A stretch of 57,293 nucleotides of DNA from CAZVBV01 sp964509975 (GTDB lineage Bacteria > Patescibacteriota > Gracilibacteria > UBA4473): positions 1 to 57,293 of the forward strand of contig CAZDZO010000005.1 of the NCBI GenBank assembly GCA_964509975.1, in the 5' to 3' direction. The position numbers and the translations under genes were made by a program. The notes below the pieces were generated by a model. It was not told the DNA's origin, searched no databases, and was given only the letters and a program-made list of their open reading frames with translations. Position 1 is the stretch's first letter; each line of letters opens with the position of its first letter. This document shows positions 41,861 through 50,112 of this stretch, one piece after another.

Positions 41861-43642
41861 TTATTTCCCAAATTCTACCACCGCTCGGTAGTCTTGATCA
41901 ATCAGGGGTTCCGGATGTCCGAGATTTTTTGTTTCGGCAGTAAATTTTCCGCCTTCTTGAGTGGAAATTGTTTCGAGAAACGTCGTCTTCTCTCGTCCAG
42001 AAGTTCCTACCAATTGCAAGAAATACGGTCGCCAATTGGCGCTTCCTCGCGAGAGTTCAGTTTTGTATTGAATCTTTATTTTCAACTTCTCTCCGGCATT
42101 TACAAACATCGGAATTTCCCAGATCTTAAATTTCTTATCATCCGATAAGGTCTCATTCACTTTTCCAGATGGGTTTCGACTGGCAATGAGTTTCGCCTCG
42201 CGTGGTACGTATAATCTTAATACTGTTCGGTTCTGTCCCGCGCCTAATTTCCACAAAAGGTCGTCATTCATAAGCCCTCGGATGTTTTCGCTCCACGTGT
42301 TTTCTTGCAATAACTCCGAAATTTCCCCTGGGCGAAGGGCATGATTTCGGGTAATTTCTATAGAATTTTTTATCGTTCCATCCTTCATAATTTCGCTGTC
42401 GTGCCAGAGTTTTGTCCACACGAATTTTTCAGATTTATTTGCTCCAACCGAAATAAAATCAAAATAGAGAAAATTATCGGCCTCTCGTTTTTCTCGTACA
42501 CGACCGTCAATACTCCATTTTTCAAATAATTTTTGTAAAGAAATATTGGTCGAATTGGCGAGAATATTTTTGCCATTCACAAAGGATGCAAAGTCGAACA
42601 CAAGGATTTCTTCAAAGTCGATATTCTTGAGTGAACTTGGCCGAAAGAGTTCTTCCGCGAACTCAACTACAGGTGCCTTGGCATTAAATCGTCCAGCGAT
42701 TTTTGATTCTACTAAGAATTGCAATACCAAATCAGCGTTGTACTGGTTGACGGTGACATCCCATTTTGGCAGACGCACAGGGCCTGAGAGTTTGAGAAAC
42801 TCTTCGATAATATTCATATTCACTGCCACGATGGCAGTTGGCTTTGGTTCATCAATAGATTTGAAAAATTTTCGATATGCATTACTGGTTTCTGCGAAAT
42901 CTGGCCAGAAATTTGCATCTCGCAAGGAAATTGTTTTGGAAAGATCATGGAAAAACTCAGGTGCGAGTGGTTGATCTTCTCCGGGTACTCGGCGATCAAG
43001 AGCGTAGATGTCTTCGAATTTCCAGGTGACAAGCTCTTCATCAAAATCAATCACAATCAAGCTTCCGACAAATCCTCCCGTGGAACGAGGTTCATTTTGA
43101 TTCTGCAATAAAATGAGCAGACGGTCTTCATTGCGCGCAAATGATTTGAGAATGCGTTCAAATTTTTGTACGTCATCGAGAATTGTGCTCGCCATATCGA
43201 GATAGCTTTTGAGCGTGTTGAGTTCTTCTTTCTGTGTTTCATCCAATAAAAACATTGGAATCCATTTGAGATTGCTATCGATTTTTCCCAATCGTTTATC
43301 GATTTCATTCACATGGTCAAAAAGTTCTAAGACATTTGAAGTCAGAAGCGGGTCTTCATGAAACGTTGTAATCAGAGATTCCCTGAGTAAATGAATTTCC
43401 TGAACAATGCTTTGAGTGTGAAAGAGTGATTTTTTAATCGGCCCAAAAGGAATTGTTGGAATAGATTCAATTTCATCGGTCAGGTTATTCCATCGATTAA
43501 GATCGAGTCCCGCGTCTTCGATTTCTTCCGCCATTTCAAAAACATTTGCCTGCAACGGCATCCCTTTTCGCCCAGTCATTGTTAATCCCATCGTTACGAT
43601 GAGAATAATTCCAAGCAAGACAATAATCAGTCGTTGTTTCAT
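41861..43642 (-). CDS. DUF4012 domain protein
   Basis: The 593-residue protein has an N-terminal membrane anchor (LIIVLLGIILIVTMGLTM, residues 4-21), a helical extracytoplasmic region (about 30-190), and the DUF4012 core beginning RLLILLQNQNEPRSTGGFVGSL (about 172). This family is found next to polysaccharide synthesis and ligase genes in Patescibacteria and Actinobacteria. It is distantly related to LytR-CpsA-Psr-like proteins in its glycan context, but its activity is unproven. It overlaps the O-antigen ligase gene by 4 bp (ATGA), so the two form an operon. A decayed copy of its 3' end occurs at 40459. Confidence 0.88.
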   Translation of the reverse strand: MKQRLIIVLLGIILIVTMGLTMTGRKGMPLQANVFEMAEEIEDAGLDLNRWNNLTDEIESIPTIPFGPIKKSLFHTQSIVQEIHLLRESLITTFHEDPLLTSNVLELFDHVNEIDKRLGKIDSNLKWIPMFLLDETQKEELNTLKSYLDMASTILDDVQKFERILKSFARNEDRLLILLQNQNEPRSTGGFVGSLIVIDFDEELVTWKFEDIYALDRRVPGEDQPLAPEFFHDLSKTISLRDANFWPDFAETSNAYRKFFKSIDEPKPTAIVAVNMNIIEEFLKLSGPVRLPKWDVTVNQYNADLVLQFLVESKIAGRFNAKAPVVEFAEELFRPSSLKNIDFEEILVFDFASFVNGKNILANSTNISLQKLFEKWSIDGRVREKREADNFLYFDFISVGANKSEKFVWTKLWHDSEIMKDGTIKNSIEITRNHALRPGEISELLQENTWSENIRGLMNDDLLWKLGAGQNRTVLRLYVPREAKLIASRNPSGKVNETLSDDKKFKIWEIPMFVNAGEKLKIKIQYKTELSRGSANWRPYFLQLVGTSGREKTTFLETISTQEGGKFTAETKNLGHPEPLIDQDYRAVVEFGK

Positions 43643-44856
43643 TTTTTAATTGTTTCGAGTACTCCTGCTACCGTCAAAAAGGGCATAAGAATAAAAGGAA
43701 AGAGAAGAGAATTTACAAAAAATCCATGAATAAACAAAGCACACCACCCCGCCACAAATCCGAGGAAGATGGGATTTCGTGATTTTAAAAATCGAAGAAA
43801 ATTTACGACACCGATTTTTAGAAACATCCAGAGAAAAACGAACAACCCCAGCACCCCAGTTGTCACAAGTACCGTTAGATGACTAGAATCAGATCCTCCA
43901 GCTGAGAAATAATTTTCATCGACAATTCCTTCCTCAGCGGCTCGATATCGATAGGTATTGTATCCGATACCTTGTACGGGGTATTTTTTCCATAATTCTA
44001 AACTTCGACTCCAGCTCTGAATTCGCAAACTCGCAGTTGGATCGACTTCGTCAGTTTCGTTAAACATAATTGCGGCAACGGTTCCTGATAGTTCACCGAT
44101 TCTTTTTTGCGCCCGTTCATTGGTTCCAATTCCAATGGCGATTAACAAAATTCCGAGCAAGATAACTTTGGGATCTTTGAATATAAAGAAAACAAACAGT
44201 CCTACGCTAGAGGCCAAATACCCACTTCGAGAAAAGGTGAGAAAGAGTGCGCCGCACGTTACAATTGCTAAGAGAGCAAGAAGAATTTTTTCTTTTTTGT
44301 GGACGTTGTCGTACCACTTCGCGATCACAAGAGGAAGGAAAAACCCCAAAAATCCTGCCATGAAATTTGGATCAAGCCATGTTCCGAGTAATCGTCCGAT
44401 GTGAGGATCCCACCCACCTTCAGTAGACCACTGAGAAATATCGGGAATGAGATAGAATTGCACTACACCCAGTCCGATAATTATTGCGCCAATCCAAAAG
44501 AGTCGACGGAAGAATTCTTCTTGACGATCTCGAAACAGATCCGTTGCACTCCATCCAAATATTAATAAGGAGAAGAAGCGCACCACATGAGCGAAGGAAA
44601 GGAGTTTCTCCATGAGTGGCAATTCCACCATTCCAATGAGTAAACTCACTAACGCAATCGCCAAAAATATAAATCCAGGGAGAATGAAGGAATTCTTTGG
44701 AAAAAATCGACTGATGATGAATTTGTGAAACAACCACACTAGCGCAAAAATAGGTAGGATAATATCAGTTGCCAAAATTCCAGCGCCCCCTACCGGAATC
44801 CGGAGCAAGAGCCCTGGAATCAGAAATGCCATACACACCCAAAAGAAGGATTTCAT
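43639..44856 (-). CDS. O-antigen ligase / Wzy-family polymerase-like membrane protein
   Basis: The 405-residue protein has about 11 hydrophobic segments and a large periplasmic loop with RSLELWKKYPVQGIGYNTYRY (about 255-275). It also has the LTFSRSGYLASSVGLFVF motif that marks the Wzy_C/WaaL family. Such proteins transfer or polymerise lipid-linked glycans on the outer side of the membrane. It is coupled to the DUF4012 gene (4-bp overlap). Together they may attach a glycan to a surface acceptor (inference). Repeat R4 lies upstream. Confidence 0.88.
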   Translation of the reverse strand: MKSFFWVCMAFLIPGLLLRIPVGGAGILATDIILPIFALVWLFHKFIISRFFPKNSFILPGFIFLAIALVSLLIGMVELPLMEKLLSFAHVVRFFSLLIFGWSATDLFRDRQEEFFRRLFWIGAIIIGLGVVQFYLIPDISQWSTEGGWDPHIGRLLGTWLDPNFMAGFLGFFLPLVIAKWYDNVHKKEKILLALLAIVTCGALFLTFSRSGYLASSVGLFVFFIFKDPKVILLGILLIAIGIGTNERAQKRIGELSGTVAAIMFNETDEVDPTASLRIQSWSRSLELWKKYPVQGIGYNTYRYRAAEEGIVDENYFSAGGSDSSHLTVLVTTGVLGLFVFLWMFLKIGVVNFLRFLKSRNPIFLGFVAGWCALFIHGFFVNSLLFPFILMPFLTVAGVLETIKK

Positions 44857-44912
44857 CGTGCGCGATGATGCCAGAAGAGGGTGGGGAAAGCAATCGGTTG
44901 GAGATGGAAATC

Positions 44913-44942
44913 GGATCCGGATCCGCCTTGGGATCCGAATCC
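44913..44942. repeat. 30-bp palindromic repeat R4
   Basis: GGATCCGGATCC (44913-44924), spacer GCCTTG, GGATCCGAATCC (44931-44942, one mismatch). It lies 9 bp beyond the tadC stop codon. Confidence 0.9.
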
Positions 44943-44951
44943 CAATCTGAA

Positions 44952-45806
44952 TTAAAGTATATTCAAAATCCCTGGACCGATATAAATTATTAATAACGCG
45001 GGGAAAATAAAGAGAACGAGAGGAAGACTGATTTTTACCGCAGCGGTGCGACTGAGTTCTTCGGCGCGTTGTTTTCTCTTTGTTCTTATCAATTGAGATT
45101 GAATCTCCAAAGTATAAGCGAGGGAAACACCAAGAGCTTGAGATTGCCGAACACTGCGAAGGAAATGCTGGAATTCTTTATTCCCGACGTCTTCTTCTAA
45201 ATCTACAAAAATTTCTTCCAATGATCGTCCGAGATTCAGCCCCTCTAATTGACGGTGAATAGTGCGGGAGAGGAGTGAATCTTTTTCAGTCAGACACCAG
45301 AGGGTTTGTTCAATATTCAACCCCGTTCTCAACGTGAGAATAAAAAGATCAATGAAGTAGGGTACTTCGTGGGTGAATATTTTTTCTCGTTTCTCTTTCT
45401 TAATTTGTAGCACAATATCGAGCAGGAAAAAAAAGAAGCAGAAATAAAAAAGGAAAAGAAAGCTTTTTTCCCATGTCGGATTTCCAAAAAGAAGAAACAG
45501 GAAGAGAAATAGAGAAAAGAGTCGTAGTACGCCTTCTTTGATATTCAAATATTCGGAGTAAAGGATGAGGTCACCGGCATTTTGCAGTTGTTTTCGGATT
45601 ACCGATTTGGGAGATGATTGTTGTACTAACCAGCTGTGTTTTTTGAAAGAAAGAGAACCTGTTATTTTTTTAAGCACGGAGATTTGTTTTCTTTTTACCG
45701 GAAGGAACGCAAACATCCGAGGAAAGAGCCATCGAGGGTGTCCGACTCGTTCTTGAATCACGAGGAGAAAAAGAATTGCGGTTCCCATCCACAAAAAATA
45801 AATCAT
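44952..45806 (-). CDS. tadC: TadC-like Flp pilus assembly protein (T2SSF)
   Basis: The 284-residue inner-membrane platform protein has two N-terminal segments, two more around 100-145, and the T2SSF domain (about 155-265). Conserved motifs are VPYFIDLFILTLRTGLNIEQ, GRSLEEIFVDLEEDVGNKEF and SQALGVSLAYTLEIQS, ending in a hydrophobic helix. The ATG (45806) overlaps the tadB stop by 4 bp, which fixes the start; an open upstream extension to 45881 is rejected. TadC pairs with TadB under the TadA motor to assemble Flp pili. It is the last gene of the five-gene operon. Confidence 0.9.
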   Translation of the reverse strand: MIYFLWMGTAILFLLVIQERVGHPRWLFPRMFAFLPVKRKQISVLKKITGSLSFKKHSWLVQQSSPKSVIRKQLQNAGDLILYSEYLNIKEGVLRLFSLFLFLFLLFGNPTWEKSFLFLFYFCFFFFLLDIVLQIKKEKREKIFTHEVPYFIDLFILTLRTGLNIEQTLWCLTEKDSLLSRTIHRQLEGLNLGRSLEEIFVDLEEDVGNKEFQHFLRSVRQSQALGVSLAYTLEIQSQLIRTKRKQRAEELSRTAAVKISLPLVLFIFPALLIIYIGPGILNIL

Positions 45807-46543
45807 ATTTTTACGCGAATTATTTTCCAAATACAGATAAATCCCAGTCCTTCCAAAATTAATGACAACACAAGCAAACACTGTCCGGCGGAGGTGTAAA
45901 AAAGTACGTGCATGTGTGATGGGGCGAGAAGTGCGAAAAGTATTAATGACACTGGATAGAGAATTGCAATGAGAATCCCGCTCATTTTTCCCTGAGAAGT
46001 GAAGGATTTTATATCGCGAGCAAGCTTTCGTTTAGCTTCCACTAAGTCCGCGACTTTATGAAATAGTTCAACAAGATTGCCTCCAGTACGGAGTTGAATA
46101 ATTGTACTTTCCACGAAAAAATCGATGTCGGGATGATGAATCGCGCGTGCAAAATCCCCAAGAGCTTGTTCAATTGGCACATGGAGTTCGAGTTTTTCAT
46201 TAAGCACTTGAATGGCTTGCTGAAGCGGAGGATCCATTTCTTCTGCGATAAAAATAAACGCTTGCTCGAGGGAATAGCCTGCCTTGAGTGCATTACTCAG
46301 TGTTTGAAGAAAAAGAGGGATTTGGCGAATCATGAGTTTTCGATTTTGGTTCCCTGCCTTCGCGAGAACAAGTTTTTTCTGGATCCGGATCCGCTTTGGG
46401 ATCCGGATCCCAAAATAAATTCCATGCGCAATAACCTCTGTCACCAAAAAATATCCGATAACCATTCCCAGTATCGACATACTGAGCATCATCCAGATAT
46501 TCCCCATCGACCACTCGAAGGCGAGGGAAAAAAAGGATTTCAT
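45803..46543 (-). CDS. tadB: TadB-like Flp pilus assembly protein (T2SSF) with a repeat-encoded insert
   Basis: The 246-residue platform protein has a hydrophobic N terminus and the T2SSF domain (about 70-200): RQIPLFLQTLSNALKAGYSLEQAF, VPIEQALGDFARAIHHPDIDFF, QLRTGGNLVELFHKVADLVEAKR. Two membrane helices close it. The segment GIRIPKRIRIQ (about 45-55) is read from the 30-bp palindromic repeat R5 (frame GGG-ATC-CGG-ATC), just after the first helix. It is a charged loop that adds no stop. The gene overlaps tadA and tadC by 4 bp each. Confidence 0.88.
   Translation of the reverse strand: MKSFFSLAFEWSMGNIWMMLSMSILGMVIGYFLVTEVIAHGIYFGIRIPKRIRIQKKLVLAKAGNQNRKLMIRQIPLFLQTLSNALKAGYSLEQAFIFIAEEMDPPLQQAIQVLNEKLELHVPIEQALGDFARAIHHPDIDFFVESTIIQLRTGGNLVELFHKVADLVEAKRKLARDIKSFTSQGKMSGILIAILYPVSLILFALLAPSHMHVLFYTSAGQCLLVLSLILEGLGFICIWKIIRVKI
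46381..46410. repeat. 30-bp palindromic repeat R5, inside tadB
   Basis: GGATCCGGATCC (46381-46392), spacer GCTTTG, GGATCCGGATCC (46399-46410). In frame within tadB, encoding GIRIPKRIRIQ. Confidence 0.95.
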
Positions 46544-47667
46544 GATTTAAATCGTTCGATGAGTTTGTATTCAGGGAGGGATTTCTTCGAAATCTCGGCA
46601 ATTGACACAATTTTTCTCTGCCCCGAAGCGAGTCGTTCTTGTTGCACGATGATATCAATCGCTTGAATAATCTGCGGACGAATTGCTGTAATGGGCAGAT
46701 CAAGGTCGCCCATAAGTACCATTGTTTCGAGGCGATAGAGACTTTCTAATGGAGCATTCGCATGAATAGTTGTGAGCGATCCTTGGTGTCCGGTATTCAT
46801 CGCTTGAAGCATATCAATCGATTCGTCTCCACGGATTTCTCCGACAACTATTCTGTCGGGCCGCATTCGGAGTGCATTTCGTAGCAATGCTCGAATCGTA
46901 ATTTCGCCTGCCCCTTCGATGTTGGCATTTCTCGATTCCAAAGAAACAAGATGAGGATGTTCAATCTTCATTTCCGCAGAATCTTCAATTGTGATAATTC
47001 TTTCAGACTTCGGAATAAGATTCGCCAGAGCATTCAAAGTGGAGGTCTTTCCCGAGCCAGTACCACCAGAGATGAGAATGTTTTTTTGTTGTTGTACAGC
47101 ATTCGATAAAAATTCAGCCATTTTTTTAGACAACGTTTTTTGTTTCAAAAGAGCTTTGAGTTCCCACGTTTTGGTGGGAAATTTCCGAATAGTGAGAATA
47201 GATCCTTTTAAACTTAACGGCGGAATAATCGCATTTACCCGCGATCCATCAGGGAGGCGAGCATCGACCAAGGGAGTTTGTTCATCAATGCGCCGTCCAA
47301 TTTTTCCCACAATTTGTTGAATAATTCTTCGGAGATGTGCTTCACAAAAGAAAGAGAGATCAGTTTTTTCAAGTCGTCCCGATCGTTCCACGAAAATAGT
47401 ATCAGGACCGTTTACCATGATTTCTGTCACACTGTTGTCTTGTAAATAGACTTCCAAAGGTCCGAGTCCGAGTACGGAAAACTGAATATCTTGAATAAGA
47501 TGATCAACGGCTTTTGTTGAGAGGCAAATATCTTCCTCTTTCAAACACAGATGACATTGTTCAGCAATTTCACTTTTGGTGGGGGATTTTGTACGCGTTT
47601 CTCCAATCCAATCGATGACCCACTGGTGTAATTTTTTTTGGAGAGCAATTTCTTTTTCTTTGCGCAT
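46540..47667 (-). CDS. tadA: TadA/CpaF-type pilus assembly ATPase
   Basis: Hexameric secretion ATPase that powers Flp pilus assembly. The 375-residue protein has Walker A ISGGTGSGKTSTLNALA (about 195-211), the Asp box ITIEDSAEMK, Walker B-like MRPDRIVVGEIRGDE and the His box TGHQGSLTTIHANAP. The N-terminal region (about 1-100) is the usual CpaF regulatory domain. The start ATG shares one base with the tadZ stop. It is shorter than CpaF of Caulobacter (about 500), mainly in the N terminus. Confidence 0.95.
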   Translation of the reverse strand: MRKEKEIALQKKLHQWVIDWIGETRTKSPTKSEIAEQCHLCLKEEDICLSTKAVDHLIQDIQFSVLGLGPLEVYLQDNSVTEIMVNGPDTIFVERSGRLEKTDLSFFCEAHLRRIIQQIVGKIGRRIDEQTPLVDARLPDGSRVNAIIPPLSLKGSILTIRKFPTKTWELKALLKQKTLSKKMAEFLSNAVQQQKNILISGGTGSGKTSTLNALANLIPKSERIITIEDSAEMKIEHPHLVSLESRNANIEGAGEITIRALLRNALRMRPDRIVVGEIRGDESIDMLQAMNTGHQGSLTTIHANAPLESLYRLETMVLMGDLDLPITAIRPQIIQAIDIIVQQERLASGQRKIVSIAEISKKSLPEYKLIERFKS

Positions 47668-48356
47668 CAGGCATTGAGTTTTTTGAGGAGTTTAAACAAT
47701 TCTTTTTTCCATTTTGAGTTTCGATGAAAAGCGAGCGGAACGGCTTCAAATGTTTGCTCCCAGAGATGTTTTCGAACTACGGGCAAGGTTCCTAGAATGT
47801 TGATATCCTGTGTTTTTAGTTTTTGTTTTACAAAAAATTTTGATAGGGCTGGGCACTGATTTAAAATTAACGAACATCGTGGAGAGAGTGATTTATATTT
47901 AGAAAAAAAAGACTCCACACCCGCCAAATTTGAAGGAGCAATATTGGTTGGAATTATTATTTTGGTGGCTCGATGGAGCACTTCATTCGCAATTTCTTTT
48001 CCTACAGAAAGATTAAGATCGATATAAATCGTGTCATATCGTTCTTCGAGAAAAGTGAGAATATTTTTTATGTCTTGGGTAGAGAGCTCTTGCCATTCGT
48101 TCCAGACTGGGGAGGGGAAAACCGGATCCGGATCCCATTCGGGATCCGGATCCTCTAGAAGATATTTCAAATCGAGAATGGTTTGCTTTGGGGTTTGTTC
48201 AAAGTAAGTGTGTATATCTGGAAAGTGAGAGAGCTGAATATAAGCTATTTTTTGTTGCGGTTTCCATTGCTGATGCGTGAACATCATATTGAGTGCAATC
48301 AATGCATTGTCGTTTGAGTTGGGACTACAGAAAACGTATTTTTTAACGACTTTCAT
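47667..48356 (-). CDS. tadZ: TadZ/CpaE-like (MinD-family) pilus localisation protein with repeat-encoded insert
   Basis: The 229-residue protein starts MKVVKKYVFCSPNSNDNALIALNMM, a degenerate P-loop-like N terminus: the expected GGxGKT lysine is absent. A MinD-like body follows (YDTIYIDLNLSVGKE, IIIPTNIAPSNLAG, CSLILNQCPAL). TadZ proteins position the pilus at the pole and are often ATPase-deficient. Residues about 77-89 read EDPDPEWDPDPVF, from palindromic repeat R6 read as GAT-CCG, a third frame different from R5 and R1. The start at 48356 overlaps cpaB by 14 bp; a longer upstream frame exists but would lie inside cpaB. Confidence 0.72.
   Translation of the reverse strand: MKVVKKYVFCSPNSNDNALIALNMMFTHQQWKPQQKIAYIQLSHFPDIHTYFEQTPKQTILDLKYLLEDPDPEWDPDPVFPSPVWNEWQELSTQDIKNILTFLEERYDTIYIDLNLSVGKEIANEVLHRATKIIIPTNIAPSNLAGVESFFSKYKSLSPRCSLILNQCPALSKFFVKQKLKTQDINILGTLPVVRKHLWEQTFEAVPLAFHRNSKWKKELFKLLKKLNA
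48124..48153. repeat. 30-bp palindromic repeat R6, inside tadZ
   Basis: GGATCCGGATCC (48124-48135), spacer CATTCG, GGATCCGGATCC (48142-48153). Read in frame as DPDPEWDPDP in tadZ. Confidence 0.95.
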
Positions 48357-49077
48357 TATCTTGAGAAAGAGAAGAATGCACGATGATATGCATCGGAAGG
48401 CGGGCACCACGAGCAAAAAGGATGGCACGGGCTTCATCTTGAGAGAGGTTTACAACTAATGTTTTTTTCTCTCCCTTTGTTTCAAATTGCACTTCAATAA
48501 TGGGGACGTTTTGCACAATCAGAATCGTTTGACTGAATCCCGCCTTGGGATTAGTTGTCAAAATATCCACGGTGTCATGGGGTGCGAGTGTTGGAAACTT
48601 CGCTTCAAACCAGTTCTCATCCATAGTGAGGGCAAATGATTTCTGGAATTTGGTACTGATAGAATTTACATCTACTTCCTGTGTGAAGTGATGCGGTAGA
48701 AGAATTTCGTTCTTCACGACGTCTTGAATGAGTGCTTTTCCAACAATATCTTCACGATTGAGAAAAACGGATTGGGGCAGGTTTTTTTGTGGGAAATAAT
48801 TGGTTTTTAGGTGCGCTAGTTCAACCTCAATAGGGGATGTGAGATCTTGATTCGCCACCCAGATGTGAATAAGTTCTTCATTTTTAATTCTTTGCTTCGC
48901 GCTGTGCAAAGTGTAAAAAGTACTAATGAGAAGGAGTATCAGAAAAGATAAGAAGAACCGTTGTCGTTGTTTTCTCACGCATTGATTGTAGGGAAGTGTT
49001 GGACGAGGAACGGGAAGATATTGTTCGCGTTTGCGTTGTCTTAAAAATTGTCGAAGCCAATCAAAAAACTTCATCAC
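48343..49077 (-). CDS. cpaB: CpaB/RcpC-type Flp pilus assembly protein
   Basis: The 244-residue protein has a cytoplasmic basic head, one membrane helix (FFLSFLILLLISTFYTL, about 40-56), and a periplasmic SAF domain (about 70-140: IWVANQDLTSPIEVELAHLK, NREDIVGKALIQDVVKNEILL). A CpaB C-terminal domain follows (APHDTVDILTTN, SQTILIVQNVPIIEV, LVVNLSQDEARAILFA). CpaB acts with the CpaC secretin and periplasmic partners. It begins the operon cpaB-tadZ-tadA-tadB-tadC; no pilin, prepilin peptidase or secretin is in the window. Confidence 0.88.
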   Translation of the reverse strand: MMKFFDWLRQFLRQRKREQYLPVPRPTLPYNQCVRKQRQRFFLSFLILLLISTFYTLHSAKQRIKNEELIHIWVANQDLTSPIEVELAHLKTNYFPQKNLPQSVFLNREDIVGKALIQDVVKNEILLPHHFTQEVDVNSISTKFQKSFALTMDENWFEAKFPTLAPHDTVDILTTNPKAGFSQTILIVQNVPIIEVQFETKGEKKTLVVNLSQDEARAILFARGARLPMHIIVHSSLSQDNESR

Positions 49078-49140
49078 TGAGTAAACTGCAATATATTTTG
49101 CAAATCAGCAACGAGAGGATTTCACATTTATTTTATAATC

Positions 49141-49152
49141 GGATACGTATCC
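49141..49152. repeat. GGATACGTATCC palindrome
   Basis: Single 12-bp palindrome between cpaB and the 119-aa gene, related in design to the GGATCCGGATCC units and to the pair at 49597-49623. Confidence 0.6.
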
Positions 49153-49171
49153 GGAATCTAACAATTCCTTT

Positions 49172-49531
49172 TTAATCCAAATCAAACTTGTCCCATGGAT
49201 CATTAACATCATGAAGTGTCGCTCCTTTTTTATAGGCACTAAACTCAAATTTTGGAATATCGAGTGCTTCAAAAAGTTGTTCTTCGTAATTGTAGTGTCC
49301 AAAAACTTCTTTTGCTTCTAATTTTATAAATGGCAACGATATACTTGGAGGACGCATTACCGTTTCCAATGTACGAGAAATAAGTTCATGCTCGATTCCC
49401 TTTTCTTCATTTTTGTCTTGGGATTTAATTGTATATCCAGCGCGCTCTAGTTTTTCGATAAACACTTTGTGATCATCTGTTCTTGCAGAACTTTGCGTTG
49501 CTCCGATTTCAAAAAAATCTTTTTTAGACAT
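49172..49531 (-). CDS. Hypothetical protein, 119 aa
   Basis: A soluble acidic/basic protein starting MSKKDFFEIGATQSSARTDD. There is no membrane segment. Segments such as HKVFIEKLERAGYTIKSQDK, and aromatic residues near the C terminus (FEFSAYKKG, DPWDKFDLD), give it a globular look. I recognise no family. It lies just upstream of the tad operon on the same strand but 95 bp away, separated by a GGATACGTATCC palindrome, so an operon is doubtful. Confidence 0.6.
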   Translation of the reverse strand: MSKKDFFEIGATQSSARTDDHKVFIEKLERAGYTIKSQDKNEEKGIEHELISRTLETVMRPPSISLPFIKLEAKEVFGHYNYEEQLFEALDIPKFEFSAYKKGATLHDVNDPWDKFDLD

Positions 49532-49596
49532 ACATTCATTGTTTAAGCTGTTTTCATTATGACAATTTTTTCAAAAAAGAGTATCCCTTTAGAATA

Positions 49597-49623
49597 GGAT
49601 ACGTATCCGGGGGATACGTATCC
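49597..49623. repeat. Tandem GGATACGTATCC palindromes
   Basis: Two exact GGATACGTATCC units (49597-49608 and 49612-49623) separated by GGG. The design parallels the 30-bp repeat, with a different core and a shorter spacer. Confidence 0.85.
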
Positions 49624-49646
49624 CAAACCTACTCCCAATACAAAAC

Positions 49647-49666
49647 TGGCAGGCGCGGTAGGAATC
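49647..49666 (-). repeat. Partial copy of the tRNA-Trp 3' end
   Basis: Twenty bases identical to 49824-49843, the 3' terminus of tRNA-Trp including CCA, 177 bp away in the same orientation. The match stops inside the T-arm. Between them, 49753-49768 repeats 16 bases of the same T-arm in inverted orientation. Confidence 0.9.
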
Positions 49667-49782
49667 TCGTCCCTTCACCTCACTTCGTGAGGCTTGGTTG
49701 AGGGATTTGTATCCTCTCCCGTTTTGCGGGATCAGTACAAATTAACGAACCCGGGTTCGATTCCTACCATTCCTAAAAGCAA

Positions 49783-49818
49783 AAAATCGTCCAAACCCCA
49801 TGGGGTCAGGACGATTTT
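49783..49818 (-). terminator. Terminator of tRNA-Trp
   Basis: AAAATCGTCC and GGACGATTTT form a 10-bp stem, with an inner CCCC/GGGG hairpin. On the minus strand it ends in a T run, directly downstream of the tRNA CCA. It could act in both directions. Confidence 0.85.
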
Positions 49819-49823
49819 CGTCT

Positions 49824-49897
49824 TGGCAGGCGCGGTAGGAATCGAACCCACAATATCGGTTTTGGAGACCGAGGTTATACCATTTAACTACGCGCCT
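49824..49897 (-). tRNA. tRNA-Trp (CCA)
   Basis: Acceptor AGGCGCG/CGCGCCT, D-arm GTTA...TAAC, anticodon stem TCGGT/ACCGA with loop CTCCAAA, T-arm GTGGG-TTCGATT-CCTAC, discriminator G and encoded CCA. All stems pair. The CCA anticodon (not TCA) fits TGA being a stop codon here. Confidence 0.95.
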
Positions 49898-49945
49898 GCG
49901 TCGGTTGAGATTGTAGGAAGGGGACGGAAAAAATCAAGTGATCAG

Positions 49946-50074
49946 TTAACGACACTTCCGTACTAAATGATTCCAGTACGGGAAGATCTTGCATCCGAGG
50001 CAAAAATTAAATCCGGCCTCCATTCCTGTCGCGATGATGAAAATTCCTGTGAGAATAAAAAGAAGCAGATTTTG
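49946..50074 (-). pseudogene. C-terminal fragment of a DUF4395 membrane protein
   Basis: Forty-two codons read LLLFILTGIFIIATGMEAG then FNFCLGCKIFPYW and a stop. A hydrophobic helix followed by FxFCLGC is the typical end of DUF4395 proteins. There is no start codon; an in-frame TAA lies directly upstream. The matching N-terminal part is at 52266-52437 on the same strand, with a 2.2-kb block between them. About 40 middle residues of the family appear lost. Confidence 0.75.
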
Positions 50075-50112
50075 TTAAATCCTATACGATTAAAAGTCTA
50101 GCAATTTCAAAT

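Noticed and set aside
46293..46703. Minus-strand frame reading FWDPDPKADPDPEK within tadB
   Set aside because: It is an alternative frame over the same palindrome R5. The real product is tadB, coupled by 4-bp overlaps to tadA and tadC.
49657..49772. A plus-strand tRNA or tRNA-Sec between the tRNA-Trp copies
   Set aside because: GGTTCGATTCC and possible acceptor pairing are present, but the T-stem has C-C and C-A mismatches and the span of about 114 nt does not fold as a cloverleaf. It is better explained by duplication and inversion of tRNA-Trp parts.
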